Part shown: one piece after another, positions 1 to 8,926 of the stretch
Layout of the letters: each line of letters begins with the position of its first letter
Position numbering within the stretch: position 1 is the first letter of the stretch
NCBI GenBank assembly: GCA_963738445.1
Contig: CAVTWS010000012.1
Coordinates: forward strand, 310,001-374,000
Length of the DNA stretch: 64,000 nucleotides
DNA from: CAVTWS01 sp963738445
GTDB lineage: Bacteria > Actinomycetota > Acidimicrobiia > Acidimicrobiales > SHLQ01
Direction: 5' to 3'
Program-made: the position numbers and the translations under genes
The notes under the pieces: model-generated
The model's database searches: none
What the model saw: the letters and a program-made list of their open reading frames with translations, nothing else
Told to the model about the DNA's origin: nothing

Positions 1-728
1 ACGAACTGCAGGCCGAGCTCCCGGGTGGTCCCGAAGGGCACCGAACGACGGTAGATCTCGAGTTCCTCACCGTTCTCCTCGATCACCACCCGGGCGATGT
101 GCGCGGTGTCCGGTTTGACGTCGTCGTCGAGTTCGACGCTGTCCAGCTTGGTGCGGCCGATCACCCCTTCCTGCTCATCCACGGGCAACGCGTGGAACCG
201 GCCGAGGTCGTGGATCCACCGCTGCAACAGCGCGAAGCTCCCCCCGGCGCCGGGACGGTCGGCGGGGACCGTGGCGACCTCGAAGGCCTCCTCGACGGCA
301 GGGTTCTCGGTACCGTCGACGAACCCGGTGAGGTCCCGACTGTCGTGGTACACGAATCCCGCCACTTCGGCCGCCACCCGGGCCACGCCGCTGAGCAGGC
401 GGGTGATCCCGAGGGCGACCTCCAGAACCTCGTCGGTGCCGGTGCCGTGGATCCAGACCCACAGATCGTGCTGGCTGACAGGAACGCCGCCGATGACCGG
501 GAACGGACCCAGGTGCTCCGGGACGGCGTCGGGACCGACCAACTGGCGCCACAGCACCGGGCCGAATCCGACCACGATGTTGGCGCCACCGGCGCTGACC
601 GAGGGCTGACGGAGCGGGGCCAGGGCCAGGAGGACGTCGGCCGGTTCGGCGTCGGCCGCGAGCTCGAACTCGAGGTGGTAGTGGGACCGGGTCCCCTGAG
701 CGAAGATTCCGGGCTGAGCGAGCACCAT
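1..728 (-). CDS. DyP-type heme peroxidase, partial (C-terminus runs off the left edge)
   Basis: Reading leftwards from an ATG at 728 (a GTG directly upstream at 731 is also possible) gives about 242 residues with no stop before the window edge. The motif GFVDGTENP carries the GxxDG signature of dye-decolorizing peroxidases, whose Asp acts in peroxide cleavage. TAHIAR supplies the expected proximal heme His, and YRRSVPFG the distal Arg. The combination resembles the B/YfeX-like class. The family oxidises dyes, phenolics or porphyrins with H2O2. No Tat or Sec signal is visible, so a cytoplasmic or encapsulin-loaded enzyme is possible; cargo status depends on the missing C-terminus. It lies 45 bp downstream of the SnoaL-like gene in the same direction, which may be coincidental. 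Confidence 0.85.
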   Translation of the reverse strand, partial: MVLAQPGIFAQGTRSHYHLEFELAADAEPADVLLALAPLRQPSVSAGGANIVVGFGPVLWRQLVGPDAVPEHLGPFPVIGGVPVSQHDLWVWIHGTGTDEVLEVALGITRLLSGVARVAAEVAGFVYHDSRDLTGFVDGTENPAVEEAFEVATVPADRPGAGGSFALLQRWIHDLGRFHALPVDEQEGVIGRTKLDSVELDDDVKPDTAHIARVVIEENGEELEIYRRSVPFGTTRELGLQF

Positions 729-773
729 CACGAGCGTCCTGACTGGGTGTGCGGGTTCGAACGAGACCGGGTG

Positions 774-1232
774 CTACGCCGATTCGGCGTTGGGGTGCGC
801 CCGGAAGGCGGACGGGATGTCGACGAAACCGCGTCGGCGGGCGAAACGCCACTGCCCGTCGTGCCGGACCAGGCGATCCTCGTGATGGCCCACCATGGTC
901 AGCTCGGCCTGGCCGGCCTGGTTCAGGTTCACGACCGTCCACTGCACCGTCGAGGACGCATCGTCGGGACCGTCGAAGGTGACCTGAGGGCTGGAGATGA
1001 TGTGGATGCTCGCTCCGGTGACCCCGGAGAGCGACGCCGCCATCATGTCCCGGATCTCGCGCCGGCCCCGGGCCCGACCGACCGGCCCGAGCTGGAGCTC
1101 GCCGTCGGGAGCGAAGAGCTCGCTGTAGGCCTCGACATCGCCCTGATCGAGGAGGGTGCCGTAGTCGGTGAACAGCCGATGGATCTCCATCAGGTCCTCG
1201 AGCCGTCGCAGTCGGGATTCGATGTCTGACAC
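774..1232 (-). CDS. SnoaL/NTF2-like domain protein
   Basis: The protein has 152 residues and starts at a GTG preceded by a good AGGAGG site (about 1239-1244). It begins MSDIESRLRRLEDLMEIHRL and continues with a Tyr/Asp-rich pattern (FTDYGTLLDQGDVEAYSELF). This is the usual opening of actinobacterial SnoaL-like (nuclear transport factor 2 fold) proteins of about 150 residues. Members act as isomerases, cyclases, dehydratases or dehalogenase-like enzymes in steroid, polyketide and aromatic metabolism. The sequence does not define the reaction. It is transcribed away from the metal-transport genes. Confidence 0.75.
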   Translation of the reverse strand: MSDIESRLRRLEDLMEIHRLFTDYGTLLDQGDVEAYSELFAPDGELQLGPVGRARGRREIRDMMAASLSGVTGASIHIISSPQVTFDGPDDASSTVQWTVVNLNQAGQAELTMVGHHEDRLVRHDGQWRFARRRGFVDIPSAFRAHPNAESA

Positions 1233-1321
1233 GGTCTGCCTCCTGGGCGAAAGGCGCGATCGTAGCCTCGCCGCCCCGAACCAGGCGGTGGTACCCGGGG
1301 CGGCGGTGTCGGAGGTGCGAA

Positions 1322-1336
1322 TGAGAATCACTCCCA
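1322..1336 (+). promoter_or_regulatory. candidate Zur/Fur-type operator
   Basis: The 15-mer TGAGAATCACTCCCA lies 31 bp before the likely start of the metal-binding lipoprotein gene. The left half is a perfect TGAGAAT 7-mer. The right half matches its reverse complement at 5 of 7 positions, the 7-1-7 layout of Zur/Fur boxes. Repression of the downstream transporter by Zn (Zur) or Fe/Mn (Fur family) is the inference. The degenerate right half keeps confidence low. Confidence 0.35.
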
Positions 1337-1367
1337 ATATGGTGGACCCCGTGAGATGGTGGAGCCC

Positions 1368-2285
1368 GTGAGCCGCCGACCGAACGTCCGGGCCGCGATG
1401 GCGTCCATCGGGCTCGTCGTGGCGATCACCTCGTGCGGCGATGCGACTCCGACCGCCGACTCCCCGGGAGCCGGCGGCGGCGACTCGCCGGCCGTGATCA
1501 TCGCCACCACGTCGATCTGGACGGATGTGGCGGCGAACGTGGCCTGCGGGGGGCTCGCCACGGTCGAGTCGATCATCCCGGCGGGCGTCGACCCCCATGG
1601 TTTCGAGCCGTCGCCGGCCGACCGCCAGCGTCTGGACGAGGCGCTCGTCGTGGTGACCAACGGACTCGGACTCGAGGGTGGGGTGGCGGACATCGTGGAA
1701 TCGGCAGCCGAGGACGGCGTCTCGGTGTTCGTGGCTACGGAACACACCGACGTGCTCGACGGCGACCCGCACATCTGGTTCGACCCGACTCGGGTGATCG
1801 CGGTCGCCACCGAGCTGGCCGACGAGTTGGTCGACCGAGCAGGCCTGCCACGCGCCGAGGTCGACCGTTGCCTCACGAGCTATGTCGCCGAGCTCGCCGA
1901 CCTGGACCACGACCTGGGCGAGCAACTCCGGACGGTCCCGGACAGTCGTCGCCTCCTCGTCACGAACCACGACGCCCTCGGGTACCTCGCCTCGCACTAC
2001 GGCTATGAGATCATCGGCACCGTGTTGCCGAGCTCGAGCCTGGGCGAGACCTCCGCCCAGCAGTTGGCCGAGCTCGCCGACATCCTGACCGACACCGGCA
2101 TCGACGCCGTGTTCACCGAGATCACCGAGGGCCGCGATGTCATCGAGTCGCTCGCCGTCGAGGTGGGGGACATCGAGGTGGTGGAGCTGTACACCGACGC
2201 CCTGGGCGCGCCCGGGTCGGGGGCCGACACCTACCTGGGCCTGATGCGAACGGACGCCGCCCTCATCGCCGGCGCCCTGGGCTGA
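1368..2285 (+). CDS. metal (Zn/Mn-type) ABC transporter substrate-binding lipoprotein
   Basis: The protein has about 305 residues and belongs to the ZnuA/TroA/AztC cluster-A-I family, which captures Zn(II) or Mn(II) outside the membrane. I prefer the GTG at 1368 (GGTGGAG just upstream) over the in-frame ATG at 1356. The N-terminus has a hydrophobic stretch ending in the lipobox ITSC. Metal ligands are recognisable: His in DPHGFEPSP, His in DPHIWFDP, His in VTNHDALGY, and an acidic residue near the end (SGADTYLGLM). There is no long His-rich loop, as in AztC-like proteins. The permease gene follows after 10 bp. A candidate Zur/Fur box precedes it. Confidence 0.88.
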   Translation: MSRRPNVRAAMASIGLVVAITSCGDATPTADSPGAGGGDSPAVIIATTSIWTDVAANVACGGLATVESIIPAGVDPHGFEPSPADRQRLDEALVVVTNGLGLEGGVADIVESAAEDGVSVFVATEHTDVLDGDPHIWFDPTRVIAVATELADELVDRAGLPRAEVDRCLTSYVAELADLDHDLGEQLRTVPDSRRLLVTNHDALGYLASHYGYEIIGTVLPSSSLGETSAQQLAELADILTDTGIDAVFTEITEGRDVIESLAVEVGDIEVVELYTDALGAPGSGADTYLGLMRTDAALIAGALG

Positions 2286-2295
2286 AGGGCAGCCG

Positions 2296-3168
2296 GTGCG
2301 ATTCCTGACCGATCCGTGGGCCTGGTGGGTGGAACCGTTCGCCGAGAACCCCTTCCTGCAACGCTCGTTGTGGGCCGGGTTGCTCACCGTCCTGGCCACG
2401 TCGGTGATCGGCACCTGGGTGGTGCTCCGGGGGATGAGCTTCCTGGGCGACGCCCTGGCTCACGGGGTGCTGCCGGGCGTGGCCATCGCGTTCGTCGTGG
2501 GCGGCAACGCCACGGTGGGAGCCTTCGTCGCCGCGCTGGTGATGGTCGGCGGGGTCCAGGTGCTCCGGACCGCCTCACCGCTCCCGGAAGACACATCGAT
2601 CGGAGTGCTCTTCGTCGGGTTCCTGGCCCTGGCCGTGGTGATCATGTCGGCGAACTCCGGGTCGTACGTCCGGGACCTGAACTCGTTCCTCTTCGGCTCG
2701 ATCAACGGCGTGACCGACCGCGACCTGGTGCGCCAGCTCGTGGCCGCGGCCGTGGTGCTCACGGGTGTCGTCGTCGGGCACCGCCCCTTCCTCGCTCTCA
2801 CCTTCGACGAGACACAGGCGCAGCTGCTCGGAATGCGTCCGAAGGTGGCCAATCTGGGGCTGTTGTTCCTGCTCACCGTGGCGGTGGTGTCGTCGTTCGA
2901 GACCGTGGGCAACCTGCTGGTCTTCGCGTTCCTGGTCGCGCCGCCGTCGGCCGCCTCGCTGCTCGTCCGACGGGTGCCCCAGATCATGGTGGCGTCGATC
3001 GTGCTGGGCTCGGTGGCGGTGGTGGTCGGGCTCGCCATCAGCTACCACGAACGCACATCGGCGGGCGCCACGATGGCGTTGGTGGTGGTGGCCCTGTACC
3101 TCCTGGCCGTGCTGGCGAACGCGGCTCGCACGTCGCTCGGTCGTCGGGTCACGGCGACGCCCGGATGA
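2296..3168 (+). CDS. metal ABC transporter permease (ZnuB/AztB family)
   Basis: The 290-residue protein has many hydrophobic helices. Its N-terminal pattern (PFLQRSLWAGLL... GTWVVLRGMSFLGDALAHG) is typical of ABC-3 family metal permeases. It begins at a GTG with GAAGGG upstream, 10 bp after the binding-protein gene, so the two are probably cotranscribed. It would form the membrane channel for Zn or Mn uptake. The matching ATP-binding subunit, normally in the same operon, is absent here: the next gene is an unrelated enoyl-CoA hydratase and the upstream gene is divergent. Confidence 0.88.
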   Translation: MRFLTDPWAWWVEPFAENPFLQRSLWAGLLTVLATSVIGTWVVLRGMSFLGDALAHGVLPGVAIAFVVGGNATVGAFVAALVMVGGVQVLRTASPLPEDTSIGVLFVGFLALAVVIMSANSGSYVRDLNSFLFGSINGVTDRDLVRQLVAAAVVLTGVVVGHRPFLALTFDETQAQLLGMRPKVANLGLLFLLTVAVVSSFETVGNLLVFAFLVAPPSAASLLVRRVPQIMVASIVLGSVAVVVGLAISYHERTSAGATMALVVVALYLLAVLANAARTSLGRRVTATPG

Positions 3169-3315
3169 GCAGAGCCACGCCCGGATGATCGGGGCGAGCC
3201 CGGCCGATCCGAGCCGGCCGAGCCGAGGCTCCGAGCGAGCCGGGGCGCCAGCCGATCGAGGCGCTGATGGATCGCGGTACTCTCGCCCTTTGCCGGCGAC
3301 CCGGCGGAAGGATGC

Positions 3316-4104
3316 GTGCACTTCATGACCTGGCTCTCGACCACCATCGACGACCACATCGCCACCGTGACCCTCGATCGTCCGCCGGTCAACGCGGTGA
3401 CCGACGAGGTGTTCGCGGAGATCCGGGACACCTTCACGGGGTTCAACGACGACCGCGACGTTCGGGTGGTGATCTTCACCGCCGCGGGCACCCGGGCGTT
3501 CATGGGCGGCGCCGACCTCAACTGGGTCGCCGAGCGGGGCGACGGCGAGCTGCCGCCCCGCTACGTGACCGACCGGGGGGCGCTCGTACGTGACGCCATG
3601 TGGGCGATCACGGACTGCGCCGTGCCGGTCATCGGCGCCATCAACGGCCCCGCCATCGGGGCCGGCGTGGCTTTCGCGGCCTGTTGCGACATCCTGCTCG
3701 CCGCCGACACCGCCTCGTTCGGCACCCTGGAGATCAACGTCGGTCTTCTCGGAGCCAGCTCCCATCTCACCCGCCTGGTCGGGCCGTACAAGGCCCGCGA
3801 GATGTTCTTCCTCGGCGAGAAGGTCGACGCCCAGGAGCTCTACCGGCTCGGGGCGGTGCGCCGGGTCGTGCCCGGCGCGGAGCTCCTGTCCGAAGCCCGT
3901 GCGGTCGCCACCGAACTGGCCCGCAAGAGCCCGGTCGCGCTGCGTCTCGCCAAGGAATCGATGAACCGCACCGCCGACCTCCCGCTCAAGGAGGCGTACC
4001 GGACAGAGCAGGACTACACGGCCCGGTTGGCCGGGTTCCAGGATTCCGCCGAAGCCCGGCAGGCCTACCTGGACAAACGCGAGCCGGAGTGGCGCTGGCG
4101 TTGA
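3316..4104 (+). CDS. enoyl-CoA hydratase/isomerase family protein
   Basis: A crotonase-fold protein of 259-262 residues. The start is either GTG 3316 or ATG 3325 (MTWLSTTIDD), with GGAAGG just upstream. The oxyanion-hole segments are present: TRAFMGGADL and the region around PAIGAGVAFAACCDILLAAD. Families of this kind hydrate or isomerise enoyl-CoA esters in beta-oxidation-like pathways; the substrate cannot be read from the sequence. It stands alone between the metal permease and the pyrophosphatase, 25 bp before the latter. Confidence 0.85.
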   Translation: MHFMTWLSTTIDDHIATVTLDRPPVNAVTDEVFAEIRDTFTGFNDDRDVRVVIFTAAGTRAFMGGADLNWVAERGDGELPPRYVTDRGALVRDAMWAITDCAVPVIGAINGPAIGAGVAFAACCDILLAADTASFGTLEINVGLLGASSHLTRLVGPYKAREMFFLGEKVDAQELYRLGAVRRVVPGAELLSEARAVATELARKSPVALRLAKESMNRTADLPLKEAYRTEQDYTARLAGFQDSAEARQAYLDKREPEWRWR

Positions 4105-4129
4105 CCGCCCGCGGGTACCATGCTCCGCC

Positions 4130-4633
4130 GTGGACCCCGACATGTTCGAAGTGGTGGTGGAGATCCCCAAGGGGTCCCGCAACAAGTACGAGATCGATCA
4201 CGAGACCGGCAAGATCTGGCTCGATCGGCACCTGTTCACGGCGATGACCTACCCGGCCGACTACGGGTTCTTCCCGGACACCCTCGCCGGCGACGGTGAT
4301 CCGCTCGACGCCCTGGTCCTGCTGGACGACCCCACGTTTCCCGGCTGTCATCTTCGAGTCCGGCCGGTGGGGGTGTTCTGGATGCAGGACGAGGCCGGAC
4401 CTGATGCCAAGGTGCTGTGCGTCCTGTCGAACGACCCCCGTTGGGAACACATCCGCGACATCGAGGACCTCCGACCTCACTTCCGAGCCGAGATCCACCA
4501 CTTCTTCGAGGCCTACAAGGACCTCGAACCCGGCAAGGAGACCACCATCCGCGGGTGGGAGGGTCGTGAAGCGGCGCTGGCGGCGATCGCCGAAGCCCAG
4601 GCCGATTTCCGGTCCGCAGGCTCGGCCCACTGA
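4130..4633 (+). CDS. ppa: inorganic pyrophosphatase (family I)
   Basis: The 167-residue size is normal for bacterial family I enzymes. It starts at GTG 4130 (VDPDMFEVVVEIPKGSRNKY). The signature DGDPLDALVLLD supplies the three catalytic Asp residues that bind Mg(II). The EIPKGS...YE and YPADYGF segments are the usual phosphate- and metal-binding elements. The enzyme hydrolyses pyrophosphate in the cytoplasm and so drives nucleic-acid, protein and CoA-ester synthesis. It converges on the SDR gene to its right. Confidence 0.95.
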   Translation: MDPDMFEVVVEIPKGSRNKYEIDHETGKIWLDRHLFTAMTYPADYGFFPDTLAGDGDPLDALVLLDDPTFPGCHLRVRPVGVFWMQDEAGPDAKVLCVLSNDPRWEHIRDIEDLRPHFRAEIHHFFEAYKDLEPGKETTIRGWEGREAALAAIAEAQADFRSAGSAH

Positions 4634-4688
4634 CGGTCGGCGCCCAGCCAGGCTGCACGTCCGTCCGTTCTCGTCGGCCCGACACGCC

Positions 4689-5480
4689 TCACAACGTCCG
4701 GAACGTGCCCCCGTCGACGAGGATCTGGGCGCCGTTCACGAAGGCGCCGGCATCGCAGGCCAGCATCAGGCACACCGGGACCATGTCCTCGGGGCGGCCG
4801 ATCCGCTTCATCGGGTTGAGCCGGCCGGCGGCTTCCTTCGCGTCGGGCGCCCACGCCTTGGTGATGTCGGTGTCGAACGCTCCCGGCATGACCAGGTTGG
4901 CGCGAACCTTCGGCGACCACGCCTCGGCCATCGCCAGCGTGAGGGCGTTGAGTCCCGCCTTGGCCATGGCGTAGGGCAGGTCGCCGGCGTAGGGGCGCAG
5001 CGTGCCGGCGGTGGTCACGTTGATGATCGACCCGGGATGGTCCGACGCCGCCATACGGGTGCCGAATCCCGCACAGAGACGAAAGGGGCCCTTGGCGTTC
5101 ACGGCATGGGTCTTGTCGTAGAGCTCCTCGGTCACCGACAGAAGATCGGGGTAGAGGGGAGACATGCCGGCGTTGTTGACGAGCACATCGCAGCGACCGA
5201 ACTCGTCGTAGACGGTGTCGACGAGGCGATCGCAGTCCTCCCATCGACCCACGTGACAGGCCACGGGAAGGGCCCGCCGACCCGTGGCCTCGCTGACCTG
5301 ATGAGCCAGCGCCACGCAGTTGTCGATCTTGCGGCTGGCGATCACGACATCGGCGCCGGCGCGGGCGAAGCCCAGGACGAGTGCCCGACCGATGCCGCGG
5401 CTGCCGCCGGTCACCACCGCCACCTTGCCGGTCAGGTCGAACAGCTCCGCCGGTGATCGGAAGGCCGGGTCGTCGATCAT
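4689..5480 (-). CDS. SDR family oxidoreductase
   Basis: The 263-residue classical short-chain dehydrogenase has the nucleotide motif TGGSRGIGRA near residue 25. The NNAG motif (VLVNNAGMSP) and the YAMAKAG catalytic Tyr/Lys pair follow in the normal order. The C-terminal NGAQILVDGG is typical of FabG-like enzymes. It probably oxidises or reduces a hydroxyl/keto group on a lipid or steroid intermediate. It lies downstream of the acyl-CoA dehydrogenase and monooxygenase genes in the same direction (79-bp gap), suggesting a small catabolic operon. Confidence 0.88.
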   Translation of the reverse strand: MIDDPAFRSPAELFDLTGKVAVVTGGSRGIGRALVLGFARAGADVVIASRKIDNCVALAHQVSEATGRRALPVACHVGRWEDCDRLVDTVYDEFGRCDVLVNNAGMSPLYPDLLSVTEELYDKTHAVNAKGPFRLCAGFGTRMAASDHPGSIINVTTAGTLRPYAGDLPYAMAKAGLNALTLAMAEAWSPKVRANLVMPGAFDTDITKAWAPDAKEAAGRLNPMKRIGRPEDMVPVCLMLACDAGAFVNGAQILVDGGTFRTL

Positions 5481-5559
5481 CGCCCGCGCTCCGGCTCGGT
5501 CGGAGCGGCGGCGGAGTTGGCGTTCGCGCTGCGGACGGAATCCGCGATCACGAGTTGGC

Positions 5560-6870
5560 TCACGAGTTGCCGACCTCGTGCTCGATGTAGTCCGCGAGGT
5601 GGGCGTACTTCTCCAGGGCCGCGGCCCGCTTCCGGGGCAGGTGCTCCGACGGCCACACGTCGGGAGCCGCCTGGTAGTTGCGGAGCACCTGGCGGGCGAC
5701 GGTGACCTTGTGGACCTCGGTCGGGCCGTCGACCAGGCCCAGGATGGCGCCCGACAGCATCATGCCCGCCAGCGGCATCTCGTTCGACACCCCGAGGGCG
5801 CCGTGGACCTGCACGGACCGGGTGACGATGTCCTGCATGAGCTTGGGCATCAGCGTCTTGATGGCGGCGATGTCCTTGCGGACCCGTTTGTAGTCCTTGT
5901 ACTTGTCGATGGTCCACGCCGTGTAGAGCACGAACAGGCGGAACTGCATGAGCTCCGCGTAGGAGTCGGAGATGTAGCCCTGGACGAACTGCTTGTCGGC
6001 CAGCAGGCTCCCGGCGGTCTCGCGCGACAGGGCTCGCTCGCACATCATGTCGATCGCCTTCTGCGCCGACGCGATGGTGCGCATGGCGTGGTGGATGCGC
6101 CCGCCGCCGAGACGGGTCTGGGCGATCGCGAACGCCTGGCCCTCGCCTCCGAGCAGGGCGTCGGCCGGAACCCGCACGTTGTCGTAGTGGATGAGGGCGT
6201 GCATGCCGTCCTCCTCGCGCTCGCTGCCGAGCCCGATGTTGCGCACGATCTTCACGCCCGGAGTGTCCGTGGGCACCAGGAACATGGACATGCCGTTGTA
6301 GGCGCTGACATCGGGGTTGGTGACCACCATCACGATGAGGAACGAGGCCGTGCGGGCGTTCGACGAGAAGAACTTCCAACCGTCGATGACCCATTCCTCG
6401 CCGTCCTTCACCGCGCTGGTGGTGAATTGGCGGGGATCGGCGCCGGCGTGCGGTTCCGTCATCGAGTAGCAGGAGAACACCTCACCGTCGAGCAACGGTT
6501 GCAGGTACCGGACCTTCTGCTCGTCGGTGCCGTAGTGGGCGATGATCTCCGCGTTGCCGGTGTCGGGAGCCTGGGTGCCGAACACGATGGGCGCCCACCC
6601 CGAACGGCCGAGGATCTCGTTCAGCAGGCAGAGCTTCACCTGCCCGTAACCCTTGCCACCGAGCTCGGGGCCCAGATGGGCCCCCCACAGCTCCTGATCG
6701 CGGACCTGCTGCTTGAGCGGATCGATCACGCTGCGCCGGACGTCGTCGAGGGGATGGAACTGGAGGTGCGGGAACACCAGGTCGAGGGGCTCGACCTCGT
6801 TGCGCACGAAATCGTCGGCCCAGTCCAACTTCTGCTGGAACTCGGGATCGGTCTCGAAACTCCAGGTCAT
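5560..6870 (-). CDS. acyl-CoA dehydrogenase family protein
   Basis: The start ATG 6870 (MTWSFETDPEF) has GAGGAGCC upstream; the reading frame stays open further upstream but with non-family sequence. The 436-residue protein has the FAD-binding/substrate segments YSMTEPHAGADP and WVIDGWKFFSSNA, and the C-terminal helices with QVHGALGVSNEMPLAGMM. It resembles the large actinobacterial acyl-CoA dehydrogenases of the CaiA/FadE type used for branched or ring-derived CoA esters. The FMO gene ends 10 bp upstream, so the two are likely cotranscribed. Confidence 0.9.
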   Translation of the reverse strand: MTWSFETDPEFQQKLDWADDFVRNEVEPLDLVFPHLQFHPLDDVRRSVIDPLKQQVRDQELWGAHLGPELGGKGYGQVKLCLLNEILGRSGWAPIVFGTQAPDTGNAEIIAHYGTDEQKVRYLQPLLDGEVFSCYSMTEPHAGADPRQFTTSAVKDGEEWVIDGWKFFSSNARTASFLIVMVVTNPDVSAYNGMSMFLVPTDTPGVKIVRNIGLGSEREEDGMHALIHYDNVRVPADALLGGEGQAFAIAQTRLGGGRIHHAMRTIASAQKAIDMMCERALSRETAGSLLADKQFVQGYISDSYAELMQFRLFVLYTAWTIDKYKDYKRVRKDIAAIKTLMPKLMQDIVTRSVQVHGALGVSNEMPLAGMMLSGAILGLVDGPTEVHKVTVARQVLRNYQAAPDVWPSEHLPRKRAAALEKYAHLADYIEHEVGNS

Positions 6871-6880
6871 GGGTGGCTCC

Positions 6881-8855
6881 TCATCGTCGATCTCGTACGG
6901 ACTCGAGCACGTAGTCGGCCGGGTCGACCGTTCGCGTGCGCCGCCAGAACTCGTACATGTTGAACGGCCAGTTCTGGCTGATCCGGCCGTGTTCATTGCG
7001 GTACCAGGTGTTCACGGAGGCGGCGCCCCACGCCCGGGTGGCGTTGCCTCCGTCGATCCAGGCGTTGTACTCGTCGTGGATGTCGGGCCGCACCGTCAGC
7101 GACGCGGCGCCCGTCTCGCACAGCACCCGGGCGGCGTCGGTGATGTAGCGGGCCTCACACTCGGAGAAGTAGATGATGCTGCCGTTGATGACGATGTTGG
7201 TGTTCGGTCCGTACATGAGGAAGAAGTTCGGGTATCCCGGCACCGTCATGCCGAGGTACGCCCGGGCGTCGCCGGCCCATCGGTCGCTGAGCTCGGAGCC
7301 GTCCGGGCCGATCACCCGCATCGGGGCGAGGAACCTCGATGCGGCGAAGCCCGTGGCGTAGATGATGACATCAGCGTCGTAGACCGTGCCATCCGCCGAC
7401 TCGACTCCGCTCGGGCTGATCGCGGCGATCGGGGTCGTGTCGAGGGTCGCCTTGGGGCCCTGCAGGACCGCGAGGTAGCGGCCATCCTCCACACGGCCCG
7501 CTTGGCGATCGGCGGGTAGGTGGGGATGAGGGCGGCCCGAAGGTCGGGATCGGCCACGGCCTCGTCGTAGAAGGCAGTGAAGAGCAGCCGGGCCATCTCG
7601 TTCATCGGCCCGACCGAGGCCGGGCCACCGCTCCACTCCGGGTCGACCTCGGCGAGGGGCAACATGCCCTCCTGGGTGCGAGCGACGAGCCACAGGCGAT
7701 CCCAGTGGCCGTACTCGGGCGCGTGCCGGCGGAGCCAGTGGATGCCGGCAGGGAGCTCGGCCTGGTAATCGGGCATCGGGAGGAGCCACGGTGGCGTCCG
7801 TTGATAGACGCGAACGTCGGCCGCCTGCTCGGCGACGATCGGGACGAACTGGACCGCACTGGCGCCCGTGCCGATCACCGCCACCCGCCGGCCGACCAGG
7901 TCGACCCCGTGATCCCACTCGGCGGAGTGGAACGATGGGCCGGCGAAGGACTCGCGGCCGACGATGTCGGGCCAATGGGGACGGTTGAGTTGACCGGTCG
8001 CGGACACCAGGATCTCGTACGCCGTGCCCTCGTTGACATCATGGTGGTTGGTCGCCGACCCGGCGCGGGAGTCGACGGTGGATCGCCGGGTGACCGACCA
8101 GGTGCCGTCTTCGGCGCACCAACGGGCCTCGGTGATCTCCGTGTCGAACTCGATGTGTTCGCGAAGCCCGAACAGATCGGTCACCGAGCGGAAGTACTCC
8201 TGGAGCATGGGCTGGGGGCACTGGAAATGGGTCCAGTCCACCGGCTGCGCGCAGGCGTAGCTGTAGAAGTGGCTGGCGATGTCGACCCGGCACCCGGGGT
8301 AGGTGTTCTCGTGCCACGTCCCGCCGACGTCTGAGTTCTTCTCGAAGATCGTGACCTCGAGCCCGGCTTGGCGGAGTCGATGGGCCACCAGCAGGCCCGA
8401 CATCCCGGCCCCGATCACGGCGGCCCGCATGACCCGGCCGGGGGCGACGTGGTCGATGCGCCACTCCGGGGCGCGGCGATCGTCGCCCCCGAGCGCCAAC
8501 TCCTCGAGGAAGAGTGGGACGTGGTCGGGATCGGCGCGCCCCCGTTGACGAAGTCGACGAAACGTCGCGCGGTCAGGTCGTCGAGCGGCGCCGGGGGAGG
8601 GCTCCCCGCATCGCGGTAGCGGGCCAGGGCCTGGGTCGCCAGGGCGCGCGCTTTCGCCATCAGGTCCGCGCCGTAGCCGAGGTTCGGCAACATGGCCGCC
8701 TCGAGATTCGGCCACAGATCGTCGGCCAGCAACGAGTGGTCACCGGTGAGATGAGCGACCGTGGTCAGCAGGGGAGGGATAGGGATGTCGGCCAACGCGG
8801 CGGCGATCGCCTCATCGGAGTCGGTGATCGGTTCGGGGTCGGCGTGGAACTTCAC
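6881..8855 (-). CDS. Baeyer-Villiger-type flavin monooxygenase, HAPMO-like, two frameshifts
   Basis: Three overlapping frames join into one protein of about 655 residues. An N-terminal helical extension (IPPLLTTVAHLTGDHSLL) like that of 4-hydroxyacetophenone monooxygenases is followed by the FAD motif GAGMSG. The BVMO fingerprint FAGPSFHSAEW (FxGxxxHxxxW) and the NADPH motif GTGASA come next. The frames break near 8527 (one C missing in a C-run; restoring it gives GGAPIPDHVPLFLEE) and near 7492 (one G missing; restoring it gives KRAVVEDGRYLAVLQ). Apart from these, all motifs are intact, so sequence error is more likely than decay. The start is GTG 8855 with a weak ribosome site. The enzyme would insert oxygen beside a ketone or oxidise a heteroatom. 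It heads an operon with the acyl-CoA dehydrogenase and SDR. Confidence 0.8.
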
Positions 8856-8926
8856 GGCGTCAGGCGATGTGCCGGTCGGGTTTCATCGGAGCTCCTCGAA
8901 GGTCACAGATGGTGGTTCGACCTCCG

